Positions 11,383-20,162 of a stretch of 64,000 nucleotides of DNA are shown here, piece after piece. Position 1 is the first letter of the stretch. Each line of letters begins with the position of its first letter. The DNA comes from Lichenicoccus sp964242335 (GTDB taxonomy: Bacteria; Pseudomonadota; Alphaproteobacteria; Acetobacterales; Acetobacteraceae): the NCBI GenBank assembly GCA_964242335.1, contig CAXTAY010000010.1:40543-104542 (forward strand), written 5' to 3'. The position numbers and the translations under genes are program-made. The notes under the pieces were generated by a model that worked only from the letters and a program-made list of their open reading frames with translations, searched no databases and had not been told where the DNA came from.

Positions 11383-11400
11383 TTGTATCCTTGGCTACAA
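11383..11400. promoter_or_regulatory. Putative MntR operator in the mntH-mntR intergenic region
   Basis: An 18-bp imperfect palindrome, TTGTATCCTTGGCTACAA, starts ten bases upstream of the mntH ATG. The arms match as TTGTA.CC and GG.TACAA. Its size, symmetry and place between a manganese transporter and a DtxR-type regulator fit an MntR-binding box that would repress mntH and perhaps mntR itself. Confidence 0.7.
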
Positions 11401-11433
11401 ATCCGTCAACGCGATGGCGGGGGCGGATCGGCG

Positions 11434-11904
11434 ATGACAACTGCGCGATCGGACGGCGCGGCCGACCCGGTGCAGCCGGCGCCGTTCCGCACCGCACGGG
11501 CGGCGCAGGCGAGGGTGCTGCTGGAGGACTATGTCGAGCTGATCGCCGAGCTGATGCGCCATCCGGGCGAGGCGGAGGCCGTCGGCGGCAGTGTCGGACC
11601 GAGCCGGATCGCGCGTCATCTCGGGGTCTCGCACGCCAGTGCGATCAAGTGCATCGGCAGGCTCTGCCGAGCCGGCCTCGCCGAGAGCCGCCCCTATCGC
11701 GGCGTCAGCCTCACCGAGGCCGGCCTGGCGCTGGCCGCAGAGGTGCGCCGCCGGCACCGCATCGTCCTCGACCTGTTGGTATGCCTGGGGGTCCCGGCCG
11801 ATGTGGCGCAAGCCGACGCGGAAGGGATCGAGCACCACGTCTCGGCGGCGACCCTGGACGCCTTCGAGCGCTTCCTGACCAACGGGTCGGGGCCTGCGGC
11901 CTGA
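11434..11904 (+). CDS. mntR: DtxR/MntR-family manganese-responsive regulator
   Basis: About 156 residues from the ATG at 11434. An N-terminal helix with LLEDYVELIAELM leads to a winged helix (SRIARHLGVSHASAIKCIGRLCRAGLAESRPYRGVSLTEAG), then RRRHRIVLDLLVCLGVPADVAQADAEGIEHHVS, the conserved DtxR dimerisation/metal region with Glu, His and His ligands. There is no SH3-like C-terminal domain, as in MntR. It is divergent from mntH. An in-frame ATG at 11383 lies inside the operator and is less likely as a start. Confidence 0.9.
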   Translation: MTTARSDGAADPVQPAPFRTARAAQARVLLEDYVELIAELMRHPGEAEAVGGSVGPSRIARHLGVSHASAIKCIGRLCRAGLAESRPYRGVSLTEAGLALAAEVRRRHRIVLDLLVCLGVPADVAQADAEGIEHHVSAATLDAFERFLTNGSGPAA

Positions 11905-11936
11905 GGCCCCAGCGGGTCGAGGGCAGAGCCCTGGCG
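11898..11936. repeat. Dispersed two-hairpin intergenic repeat, copy 1
   Basis: A short element with core GGCCCCAGCGGGTCGAGGGC. It can fold as two small hairpins, GGCC-TGA-GGCC and GGGC-AGA-GCCC. It begins within the last codons of mntR and lies between the converging mntR and DUF1348 genes, so it may act as a shared transcript end. Related copies are at 29293-29347 and 61935-61985. Confidence 0.7.
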
Positions 11937-11940
11937 CACC

Positions 11941-12408
11941 CTAGCCAACCCCGTCCAACCCCGGATGATCCTCCGGCCGGGCCCCCAGCGCCCAGCGAAA
12001 CCGCCGCCCCGCCTCCTCGATCGGCACATCGTTGATGCTGGCCTCGCGACGGCGCATCAGGCCGCTGGGCGCGAACTCCCACTGCTCGTTGCCGTAGGCG
12101 CGGAACCACCGACCCTGCACGTCGTGATACTCGTACTGGAACCGCACCGAGATCCGGTCGTCGAGCACCGCCCACAGCTGCTTGATCAGCCGGTATTCCC
12201 GCTCGGCCTGCCACTTGCGGGTCAGGAAGGCGGTGATCGCGTCGCGCCCGGAGAAGAACTCCGAGCGGTTGCGCCAGCGGCTGTCGGCGGTGTAGGCGCC
12301 GGCGACCCGAGCCGGATCGCGCGAGTTCCAGGCATCCTCGGCGGCGCGCACCTTGCGGGCGGCGCTCTCGAGGTCGAAGGGCGGCAGCGGCGGCCGGGTC
12401 TCGCTCAT
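11941..12408 (-). CDS. DUF1348 / NTF2-like protein
   Basis: A 155-residue protein of the DUF1348 branch of the NTF2-like fold. It has ARKVRAAEDAWNSRDPARVAGAYTADSRWRNR near the N-terminus, FLTRKWQAEREYRLIKQLW, then FQYEYHDVQGRWFRAYGNEQWEF, which are the conserved segments of this family. Function is unknown; NTF2-like folds bind small hydrophobic ligands or act as small enzymes. It ends 26 bases upstream of nothing else on its strand except the convergent repeat. It lies just after the M13 peptidase end on the minus strand in reverse order, 25 bases apart, and could share its transcript. Confidence 0.85.
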   Translation of the reverse strand: MSETRPPLPPFDLESAARKVRAAEDAWNSRDPARVAGAYTADSRWRNRSEFFSGRDAITAFLTRKWQAEREYRLIKQLWAVLDDRISVRFQYEYHDVQGRWFRAYGNEQWEFAPSGLMRRREASINDVPIEEAGRRFRWALGARPEDHPGLDGVG

Positions 12409-12433
12409 GGTCCGGTTCCTGGCGACGAGGGCG

Positions 12434-14566
12434 CTACCAGATCTTCACCCGGTCCTGCGGTGCCAGGTAGAGGCTGTCGCCCGGCTTGACGCCCCAGGCC
12501 GTGTACCAGGCGTCGATGTTGTGCATCGGGCCGTTGACGCGTGCACTCGGCGGCGAGTGCGGGTCGGTCACCAGCCGCTCGCGCTCGGCGTCGTCGCGCA
12601 GCTTGCCGCGCCAGACCTGCGCCCAACCGAGGAACACGCGCTGGTCGCCGGTCAGCCCGTCCAGCACCGGTGCCGGACGGCCATGCAGCGAGGCGTGGTA
12701 GGCATCCAGTGCCAGGGTCAGGCCGCCCAGGTCGGCGATGTTCTCGCCCATGGTCAGCTTGCCGTTGATGTGCGCGCCGGGCAGCGGCTGCATCGCGTCG
12801 AACTGCGCGCCGAGGCGGGCGGCGCGCGCATCGAAGCGCTCTGCGTCCTGCTTGCTCCACCAGTCGACCAGCCGGCCGTGCTCGTCGAACTTGCGGCCCT
12901 GGTCGTCGAAGGAGTGCGTCATCTCGTGGCCGATGACGCCGCCGATCGCGCCGTAATTGATCGCCGGGTCGGCCGCGGGGTCGAAGAACGGCGGCTGCAG
13001 GATCGCCGCCGGGAACACCACCTCGTCGAAGGGCGGGTTGTTGTAGGCGTTCACCGTCTGCGGCGTCATGTCCCACTCGTCGCGGTCGACGGTCTGGCCG
13101 AGGTGACCGAGCCAGTAGTGCCAGCCGAAGGCGATCGCGCGCTCGGAATTGCCGTACAGGTCGTCCGGGCGCACGACCAGCGAGGTGTAGTCGCGCCACT
13201 TGTTGGGATAGCCGATCTGGACCTCGAAATGGTCCAGCTTGCGCAGCGCCAGCGTCTTGGTGGCGTCGCTCATCCAGCCGTTATGCTGCAGGCGGACGCG
13301 GAACGCCGCCTTCAGCTCGTCGGTCAGGTGGCGCATGGTGTCGCGCGCCGCCGGCGGGAAGTAGCGCGCGACGTAGACCTTGCCGATCGCCATGCCCATG
13401 GCGGTGCCGGTGGCGCTCACCGCGTGCTTCCAGCGCGGCTCGTCCTGCGGCTGGCCGCCGAGCGTGTGGCCGTTGAAGTCGAACGAGGCGGCGACGAAGC
13501 GCTGCGGCAGCACGTCGGCGGCGTTGTCGGCGAGGTGGAAGGCGAGCCAGGCGCGCAGCGTGGCGAGGTCGGTGCCGCCGGCGATGGCCGCCTCGGCGAC
13601 GATCGCGGACTTCTCCTGCAGCACCAGCAGGTCGGTGTGCGGCAGCCCGGCGCCGGCGAGGTAGGCGTTCCAGTCGAAGCCGGGTGCCAGGGCGTGCAGG
13701 TCGGCGACCCGGGTCGGGTTGTAGGTCTTCACCGGATCGCGACGAGCGGCGCGCGACCACTGCACCCGGGCGAGCCGGGTCTCGAAGCCGACGATCGCGC
13801 TCGCCCGGGCGGTGCTGTCGGGCCAGCCGACCAGGTCGAGCATGCGCGCGACGTAGAGCTGGTAGGCGCGCTTCTTCGCGGCGAAGGAGGGCTGCAGGTA
13901 GTAGTCGCGGTCCGGCAGGCCGGTGCCGGCCTGGCTCAGCGAGACCGAGTAGCGTGTCGGATCCTTGGCGTCCGGATCGATCGAGAGGCCGAACAGCGAG
14001 TACTGGAAGCCGGTCTGCGCCTGTCCCAGCAGGCGCGCGAAGTCGCGGCGGTCGCGGACGGCGCGGATCGCGTCGAGGTCGGGCGCCAGCGGCGCCACGC
14101 CGCGCCGCTCCACCGCCTGCTGGTCCATGAAGGCGGCGTAGAAGGCGCCGAGCTTCTCCTCGACGCTGCGCGGCTGCGCCGCCGGATGCGACGAGACCTC
14201 CTGCAGGATCGACTGCACCCGCGTGCGCGACAGCTCGGCGAGCATGTTGAACGCGCCCCACGAGGTGCGGTCGGGCGGGATCACCAGGTTCTTCACGTAG
14301 GTGCCGTTGGCGTAGTCGAAGAAGTCGTGCCCGGGGGCGACGGCGGCATCTCGGCCGGAGAGATCGAAGCCCCAGCTGCCGGACGAGGCGGGGCGAGCGT
14401 CGCCGGAGGGCGGGGCGGCGCCGGCCGGGCTGCCCGCGAGCAGGGTGGCCGATGCCGCCAGCGCCACGACCAGCCGGCTCCTCGAGCCTCGTTGCGTCCT
14501 GTCCAAGCCACCGCCTCCGTTCCGCGCTGCAGCGGACAGAGGCAAGAAGCGGACCCGCACTGTCAA
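12434..14566 (-). CDS. M13-family (neprilysin-like) zinc metallopeptidase
   Basis: A 710-residue secreted peptidase. A hydrophobic stretch near residue 31 (RLVVALAASATLLAGSPAGAA) looks like a signal sequence, although about 30 residues precede it, so the true start may be further in. The zinc site HEMTH is at about 547-551, followed by the third-ligand motif ENIADLGG. NAYNNPPFDEVVFPAAILQ and the start of the mature domain (DFFDYANGTYVKN) are family hallmarks. Length fits M13 enzymes (about 680-720). The likely role is periplasmic peptide degradation. Confidence 0.93.
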   Translation of the reverse strand: MTVRVRFLPLSAAARNGGGGLDRTQRGSRSRLVVALAASATLLAGSPAGAAPPSGDARPASSGSWGFDLSGRDAAVAPGHDFFDYANGTYVKNLVIPPDRTSWGAFNMLAELSRTRVQSILQEVSSHPAAQPRSVEEKLGAFYAAFMDQQAVERRGVAPLAPDLDAIRAVRDRRDFARLLGQAQTGFQYSLFGLSIDPDAKDPTRYSVSLSQAGTGLPDRDYYLQPSFAAKKRAYQLYVARMLDLVGWPDSTARASAIVGFETRLARVQWSRAARRDPVKTYNPTRVADLHALAPGFDWNAYLAGAGLPHTDLLVLQEKSAIVAEAAIAGGTDLATLRAWLAFHLADNAADVLPQRFVAASFDFNGHTLGGQPQDEPRWKHAVSATGTAMGMAIGKVYVARYFPPAARDTMRHLTDELKAAFRVRLQHNGWMSDATKTLALRKLDHFEVQIGYPNKWRDYTSLVVRPDDLYGNSERAIAFGWHYWLGHLGQTVDRDEWDMTPQTVNAYNNPPFDEVVFPAAILQPPFFDPAADPAINYGAIGGVIGHEMTHSFDDQGRKFDEHGRLVDWWSKQDAERFDARAARLGAQFDAMQPLPGAHINGKLTMGENIADLGGLTLALDAYHASLHGRPAPVLDGLTGDQRVFLGWAQVWRGKLRDDAERERLVTDPHSPPSARVNGPMHNIDAWYTAWGVKPGDSLYLAPQDRVKIW

Positions 14567-14602
14567 CCCGCCGCAGGGCCGCCCCCGAGGGACGTCCCCG
14601 CC

Positions 14603-15478
14603 CTACTCGGCGGCCTGCGCCAGGCCGGCGGTCGTGGCGGCGGGGGCCGCGGCACGGTGGCGCGCACTCACGGCGACGAACTTGCGCCGCCGGCGCTGCA
14701 TCGCCGCGAACGCCAGGCCGGCCGCGAGGCGGCCGATGCGGCCGTGCGGGGTGAAGCCGATCGTCTTGAAGATCATGCCGATCGCGCGGTCCAGATGCGG
14801 GCGGCGGTAGAAGCCCATGGCGCGCGACATGTAGGCGGCGATGCAGCGCTGGTGGTCGTAGGCGAGGCCGGTCGGCTCGTTGGTGCAGTGGAAGGCGAAG
14901 GCGAGCTCGTCATCCTCGGTCTCGGTGACGCGGCCGAGCGCGATCCGGGTGCGGCGCAGCACGCCGATCCGCTCGCGACGCAGGTAGCGGTGCATGTGGT
15001 CGTAGAACAGCTTGAAGTGGCGATACTCGTCGGCGGCGATCTGCCTGCAGATCGCCTTCAGCACCGGCTCGTCGGTGGCGTCGGCGAGGGCGGTGTAGAA
15101 CGACGAGGTGCCGGTCTCGACCATGCAGCGCGCGATCAGCTCGCCGGTGCGCGAGCCGCGCACCGAGGCGTCGACCTCGATCGGCACCCGGTACGAGGCA
15201 CGGTAGCGCTCGAACGCGCTCGGGTAGTCCCAGGACGGCTCGGCGAGCATCGCCCAGCGGCCGAGCGCGTCGCCGTGCTGCACCTCCTCGACCGCCCAGT
15301 TGTCGGCGGCGAGGCGGAACGCCGTGTCGTCGGTGAACACGTTCTTCAGGTAGGCGGCGTAGTCGGTGCCGTTGCGCTCCACCACCGCGGCCGCCTTGAC
15401 CAGCAGCAGCACCTCGGGGTCGACCCGGCTCGGCTCGAAGCGGTCCCAGGCCAGGGCGTCGATCCGCCAGTGCTTCAT
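14603..15478 (-). CDS. Ferritin-like di-iron protein
   Basis: About 291 residues from the ATG at 15478 (MKHWRIDAL). Two ExxH motifs in helices, EEVQH and DEYRH, about 100 residues apart form the di-iron site of ferritin-like or fatty-acid-desaturase-2-like enzymes. The central helical part is well conserved in character; the C-terminal 60 residues are basic and alanine-rich. The annotated activity of relatives ranges from oxidase to hydroxylase; the substrate cannot be told. It is divergent from sucC with about 245 bases between, which hold no gene. Confidence 0.7.
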   Translation of the reverse strand: MKHWRIDALAWDRFEPSRVDPEVLLLVKAAAVVERNGTDYAAYLKNVFTDDTAFRLAADNWAVEEVQHGDALGRWAMLAEPSWDYPSAFERYRASYRVPIEVDASVRGSRTGELIARCMVETGTSSFYTALADATDEPVLKAICRQIAADEYRHFKLFYDHMHRYLRRERIGVLRRTRIALGRVTETEDDELAFAFHCTNEPTGLAYDHQRCIAAYMSRAMGFYRRPHLDRAIGMIFKTIGFTPHGRIGRLAAGLAFAAMQRRRRKFVAVSARHRAAAPAATTAGLAQAAE

Positions 15479-15723
15479 CGTGCCGTACGTGTCATCGTGG
15501 GTGTTCCTCCCCGGACGCCGGAGCGCCGCAGCCTCCCAGGATGCCACCGCTCGCCGGTCGGCGGAACGGCCGCATCGGACGGATGCGAAGGAGCTGTTGC
15601 GGTCCGGCCACAGCTTCGGCGGCGCACGGGCCCTGGTGACTCGCACGACGAGGGGTGCGATCTTGCCGCGGCACCGCTCCGGCGGTCCCCGAGATCCGGC
15701 CCAGCGGAAGGAGCCACCGCGGC

Positions 15724-16923
15724 ATGAACATCCACGAATACCAGGCCAAGACCCTGCTCAAGGGCTTCGGCATGCCGGTGCTGGAGGGACGCGTGGCGCG
15801 TTCGCCGGAGGAGGCGCTGGTCGCGGCGCGCACCCTGCCGGGTCCGGTGATCGTGGTGAAGTCGCAGATCCATGCTGGCGGCCGCGGCGCCGGCCGGTTC
15901 CAGGACGACCCCGACGGGAAGGGCGGCGTGCGGCTGGTGAAGTCGCCGGACGAGGCCGAGGACGCGGCGCGCGCGATGCTGAACCACACGCTGGTCACCA
16001 AGCAGACCGGCCCTTCGGGACGCGTGGTACGCCGGCTCTACATCGAGGCCGGCTGCGACATCGCCCGCGAGCTCTACCTCTCGCTGCTGGTCGATCGCAG
16101 TACCGGGCGGGTGACCATCGTCGCCAGCGAGGAAGGCGGCATGGAGATCGAGGAGGTCGCGGCAGCCAGCCCGGAGAAGATCCTGCACCAGGGCATCGAC
16201 CCGGCGATCGGCTTCTCGCCCTACGTGGGCCGCAAGATCGCGGTGCGGCTCGGGCTGAAGGGCAAGACGGCCGCATCCTTCGTCAAGGTGGTGGGCGCCG
16301 CCTACGAGGCATTCGTCAAGCTCGACTGTGCGGTCATCGAGATCAACCCGCTGGTGGTCACCGGCGCCGGCACGCTGGTCGCACTCGATGCCAAGCTCAG
16401 CTTCGACGACAACGCGCTGTTCCGGCATCCGGAGCTGGAGGAGCTGCGCGACGAGGCGGAGGAGGATCCCAAGGAGCTGGAGGCGGCGCGGCACGGGCTC
16501 AGCTACATCGCGCTCGAGGGCAGTATCGGCTGCATGGTCAACGGCGCCGGGCTGGCGATGGCGACCATGGACATCATCAAGCTGGAGGGTGCCGAGCCCG
16601 CCAACTTCCTCGATGTCGGTGGCGGTGCCACCAAGGAGCGGGTGGTCGCGGCGTTCAAGATCCTGCTGTCGGATCCCAACGTCGAGGGCATCCTGGTCAA
16701 CATCTTCGGCGGCATCATGCGCTGCGACATCATCGCCCAAGCGGTGATCGAGGCCTCGCGCGAGGTCAGGCTGCACGTGCCGCTGGTGGTGCGTCTGGAA
16801 GGCACCAACGTGGAACTGGGGCAGAAGCTGATCGACGAGAGTGGCCTGCCGATCATCAACGCCGACGACCTGTCGGACGCCGCGCGTAAGATCGTCGCGG
16901 CGGTGAAGAAGGCGCACGCGTAA
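15724..16923 (+). CDS. sucC: Succinate-CoA ligase, beta subunit
   Basis: A 399-residue beta subunit with ATP-grasp N-terminal domain (MNIHEYQAKTLLKGFG, then VVKSQIHAGGRGAG) and the C-terminal CoA-ligase domain (GSIGCMVNGAGLAMATMD, VNIFGGIMRCDIIA). It makes ATP or GTP from succinyl-CoA in the TCA cycle. The ATG at 15724 has GGAAGGAG upstream. sucD follows with a one-base overlap (TAATG). No sucA or sucB is adjacent. Confidence 0.97.
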   Translation: MNIHEYQAKTLLKGFGMPVLEGRVARSPEEALVAARTLPGPVIVVKSQIHAGGRGAGRFQDDPDGKGGVRLVKSPDEAEDAARAMLNHTLVTKQTGPSGRVVRRLYIEAGCDIARELYLSLLVDRSTGRVTIVASEEGGMEIEEVAAASPEKILHQGIDPAIGFSPYVGRKIAVRLGLKGKTAASFVKVVGAAYEAFVKLDCAVIEINPLVVTGAGTLVALDAKLSFDDNALFRHPELEELRDEAEEDPKELEAARHGLSYIALEGSIGCMVNGAGLAMATMDIIKLEGAEPANFLDVGGGATKERVVAAFKILLSDPNVEGILVNIFGGIMRCDIIAQAVIEASREVRLHVPLVVRLEGTNVELGQKLIDESGLPIINADDLSDAARKIVAAVKKAHA

Positions 16924-17798
16924 TGGCGATCCTCGTGGGCGCGGAGACCCGCGTCATCACCCAGGGCTTCACCGGCGCCCAGGGCACCTTCCACGCCGAG
17001 CAGGCGATCGCCTACGGCACCCGCATGGTCGGCGGCACCACGCCGGGCAAGGGCGGGCAGATCCATCTCGGCCTGCCGGTGTTCGACACCGTGATCGAGG
17101 CGCGCGAGGCCACCGGTGCCGATGCCTCGGTGATCTACGTGCCGCCGCCGTTCGCCGCCGACGCCATCCTGGAGGCGATCGATGCCGGCATGCCGCTGAT
17201 CGTGTGCATCACCGAGGGTATCCCGGTGCTCGACATGATCGAGGTGAGCCGCGCCCTGGTCGGCTCGAACAGCCTGCTGGTGGGGCCGAACTGCCCGGGC
17301 GTGATCACGCCGGACGCGTGCAAGATCGGCATCATGCCGGGGCACATCCACCGGCGCGGCAAGGTCGGCATCGTCTCGCGCTCGGGCACGCTGACCTACG
17401 AGGCGGTGGCGCAGACCACGGCGGTGGGGCTGGGGCAGAGCACCTGCGTCGGCATCGGCGGCGACCCGGTGAAGGGGATGGACTTCATCGACGTGCTGGA
17501 GATGTTCCTGCGCGACCCGGAGACGGAGTCGATCGTCATGATCGGCGAGATCGGCGGCGCCTCGGAGATCGACGCGGCGACGTTCCTCAAGGACAACAAG
17601 GTCAAGAAACCGACGATCGGCTTCATCGCCGGCGCCACCGCGCCGCCGGGACGGCGCATGGGGCATGCGGGTGCGGTGATCACCGGCGGCAACGACACGG
17701 CTGGCGCCAAGATCGAGGCGCTGCAGTCGGCGGGCGTGCGGGTGGCGCCAAGCCCGGCGGTGCTGGGACCGACCCTGCTCGAGGTGATCCGCGGCTGA
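16923..17798 (+). CDS. sucD: Succinate-CoA ligase, alpha subunit
   Basis: A 291-residue alpha subunit. It has the CoA-binding Rossmann domain (VITQGFTGAQGTFH, VGGTTPGKGG) and the active-site phosphohistidine His248 in GRRMGHAGAV. It pairs with SucC. The stop falls in the hairpin at 17793-17823. Confidence 0.97.
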   Translation: MAILVGAETRVITQGFTGAQGTFHAEQAIAYGTRMVGGTTPGKGGQIHLGLPVFDTVIEAREATGADASVIYVPPPFAADAILEAIDAGMPLIVCITEGIPVLDMIEVSRALVGSNSLLVGPNCPGVITPDACKIGIMPGHIHRRGKVGIVSRSGTLTYEAVAQTTAVGLGQSTCVGIGGDPVKGMDFIDVLEMFLRDPETESIVMIGEIGGASEIDAATFLKDNKVKKPTIGFIAGATAPPGRRMGHAGAVITGGNDTAGAKIEALQSAGVRVAPSPAVLGPTLLEVIRG

Positions 17799-17823
17799 CC
17801 CGGTCGAGGCCGGGCCCTCAGCC
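17793..17823. terminator. Bidirectional hairpin between sucD and the convergent pseudogene
   Basis: GGCTGA-CCCGG pairs with CCGGG-TCAGCC around a TCGAGG loop, with a three-base bulge. Its arms contain the sucD stop (17796-17798) and the end of the minus-strand pseudogene (17818-17820). No T-run is present. Confidence 0.55.
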
Positions 17824-18594
17824 GGCCTGCGTCCAGGCGCGGACCGTCAGCACCGCATCGGCGAAGGCGGCGGGGGCCTCCTGGGGCAGGTTGTGGCCGG
17901 CCTCGATCACCCTGTGCTGGTGACGGGCAGTGAACATGTGCGCCTGGTCCGCGGTGCCGCCCGGCTTCAGCGTGTCGGTCGTGCCGTCCAGGGTCACCGA
18001 CGGCACCGTGATCTTCGGCCGCTCGGCGAGGCGCCGCTCCAGCGCGTCGTAGGCCGGATCGCCCTCTGCGAGACCGGATCGGTGGCGATAGGCGTGGATG
18101 ACGACGTCGACGAAGTCGGGGTTGTCGAAGGAGCGCGCCTTACGCTCGAACATCGCATCGTCGAAGCGCCATCCGGGCGACCATTGCCGCCACAGCATCC
18201 GGCAGATCTCCCGGCGGTGCATGGCGAGGCACTCGCGGCCGCGCTCGCTCTGGAACAGGTGCTGATACCACAGCGCGTGCTCCATCGACGGCGCCTAGCC
18301 GTGCTTCAGACGCTCGATCTCGATCACGTCATAGCTGGCAGGCGACACCAGGTCTTAGCCGAGTGCCGCCTGCTGGCCGCTGCGCCGCGTGTCCGCCGAC
18401 AGGAACCGGGTCGGGCCGTAGCCGCGCAGGTACGGCCGGAGTACGCGCCCACCGTGGGCGACGAGATGCGGCACGACCTCGTCATAGGCGTGCACATCGA
18501 CGGGGAAGCCGTGCGACAGCACGACCGGCCATCCGTCGTCGGCGCCGGCCTCGAGATAGCCCATCGCGAGAACACCCGCGGCGATGCTCTTCAC
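17818..18594 (-). pseudogene. Broken alpha/beta hydrolase gene (internal deletion, two in-frame stops)
   Basis: The N-terminal part (GTG at 18594 with AGGAGGG before it; VVLSHGFPVDVHAYDEVVPHL, GYGPTRFLSADT) and the C-terminal part (MEHALWYQHLFQSERG, FVDVVIHAYRHR, VIEAGHNLPQEAP) are two ends of one alpha/beta hydrolase. They are in the same frame but separated by stops at about 18355 (TAA) and 18296 (TAG). The intervening stretch, about 20 codons, is far too short for the missing core, which should hold the nucleophile elbow (G-x-D/S-x-G). The catalytic His region remains but the nucleophile is lost. Total length is about 259 codons against about 290-300 expected. Confidence 0.8.
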
Positions 18595-18625
18595 GTCGCC
18601 CTCCTGTCGCACGAACCCTGGGCCG

Positions 18626-20062
18626 TCAGAGGTGCGCCGTCTCCGTCTTGCTCGGATGCACGCCGCCATGCGGGTCGCTGCCGGCTTCGGTCTCGTCTCC
18701 CACCGCCGCGCGCGGGTGCTTGGCGAAATAGCCCATCACGTCGTGCAGGTCGGCGAGCAGCGTGTCGGCCATGTCGCGGGAGAAGCCGTGCCGCACCAGG
18801 GCGCGCATCACCGTCATGCCCTGCAGGTCGGGCACCAGCGTGTAGGCGGCTACCTGCCAGCCGCGCGTGCGCAGCCGGTCCGACAGGTCGAACAGGGTGA
18901 AGCCGGCATCCGAGCCGTGCCTGATGGTCCAGGACACCGCCGGGATGCCCTTCTCGCTGTCGCCGTCATGCAGGATCTCGAACGGGCCGATCCTGCGCAG
19001 GCTCGAGGCCAGGTGCCGTGCGACGTCGTAGCAGCCCTGCTGCACCGCGCGGTAGCCCTCGCGGCCGAGGCGCATCAGCAGGTAGTACTGCGCGATCACC
19101 TGGCCGCCCGGGCGGGAGAAGTTCAGCGCGAAGTCGGGCATGTTGCCGCCGAGATAGTTCACCCAGAACACCAGCTCGTCTGGCAGTGCCGCCTTGTCGC
19201 GCCACATCACCCAGCCCACGCCGAGCGGGGCGAGGCCGAACTTGTGCCCCGAGGCGTTAATCGAGAGCACGCGCGGCAGCCGGAAGTCCCACTGCAGCTC
19301 GGGCTCGACGAACGGGGCGAGGAAGCCGCCGGAGGCCGCGTCGACGTGGATCGGCACGTCGAGGCCGCGCTCGCGCTCGATCGCGTCGAGCGCGGCCGCG
19401 ATCCCGGCGACCGGCTCGTACAGGCCGGTGAAGGTGACGCCGAGGGTCGGCACCACGCCGATGGTGTTCTCGTCGACCCGGGACGCGACCTCCTCCGGGG
19501 TCATGCCGTAGCGGCCCGCCGACATCGGGATCTCGCGCAGCTCGACGTCGAAGTAGCGGCCGAACTTGTGCCAGCACACCTGCACCGGGCCGGTGATCAG
19601 GTTGGGGCGGTCGGTGGGCTTGCCCGTCGCGCGTCGCCTGGCCTCCCAGCGGCGCTTCATCGCCAGGCCGCCGAGCATCGCCGCCTCGCTCGATCCGACG
19701 GTGGAACACCCGACCGCCTGCGTCGCCTCCGGCACGTGCCACAGGTCGGCGATGATGTGCACGCAGCGCCGCTCGATCTCGGCGGTCGCGGGATACTCGT
19801 CGCGGTCGACCATGTTCTTGTCGATCGACTGGTCCATCAGCCGGTGCACCTCGTCCTCGAGCCAAGTCTGGCAGAAGGTCGCGAGGTTCTGCCGCGCGTT
19901 GCCGTCGAAGGAGAGCTCGTCGCGTACCAGGTTCAGCGCCGCGTCCGAACGCATGCCGTGCGCGGGCATGCGAAGCTTGGGCACCGGATGCTCCGCCGCC
20001 CGGGTCGCGTAGATGTCGGCGTCGAGCGCCTCGCGCGAGGTCTGCGTGTGATGCAACGGCAT
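18626..20062 (-). CDS. gadB: Glutamate decarboxylase
   Basis: A 478-residue PLP enzyme converting glutamate to GABA and CO2 with proton uptake, used in acid resistance. Family segments: GCSTVGSSEAAMLGGLAMKRRWE, PIHVDAASGGFLAPF, and SINASGHKFGL with the PLP lysine Lys274. The start (MPLHHTQTSREALDADIY) is preferred over a longer frame. No GABA antiporter gene (gadC) is adjacent in this window. Placed after an SDR gene on the same strand with 100 bases between. Confidence 0.94.
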   Translation of the reverse strand: MPLHHTQTSREALDADIYATRAAEHPVPKLRMPAHGMRSDAALNLVRDELSFDGNARQNLATFCQTWLEDEVHRLMDQSIDKNMVDRDEYPATAEIERRCVHIIADLWHVPEATQAVGCSTVGSSEAAMLGGLAMKRRWEARRRATGKPTDRPNLITGPVQVCWHKFGRYFDVELREIPMSAGRYGMTPEEVASRVDENTIGVVPTLGVTFTGLYEPVAGIAAALDAIERERGLDVPIHVDAASGGFLAPFVEPELQWDFRLPRVLSINASGHKFGLAPLGVGWVMWRDKAALPDELVFWVNYLGGNMPDFALNFSRPGGQVIAQYYLLMRLGREGYRAVQQGCYDVARHLASSLRRIGPFEILHDGDSEKGIPAVSWTIRHGSDAGFTLFDLSDRLRTRGWQVAAYTLVPDLQGMTVMRALVRHGFSRDMADTLLADLHDVMGYFAKHPRAAVGDETEAGSDPHGGVHPSKTETAHL

Positions 20063-20162
20063 GGCCTGTCTTCCCGGAGCTGACCCGCTGCAATAGCCGC
20101 ACCGGGCGCGACTTCGATACCCCCGGCGGGACGAGCCTGCCGCGACGGGCGGGCCGCGCCCC

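Noticed and set aside
11898..11936. Classical rho-independent terminator in the repeat
   Set aside because: The hairpins lack a following T-run, so they are listed as a repeat with possible terminator role only.
12353..15727. Long plus-strand frame over the M13 peptidase and ferritin-like genes
   Set aside because: Same reason: the minus-strand genes have clear domains and starts.
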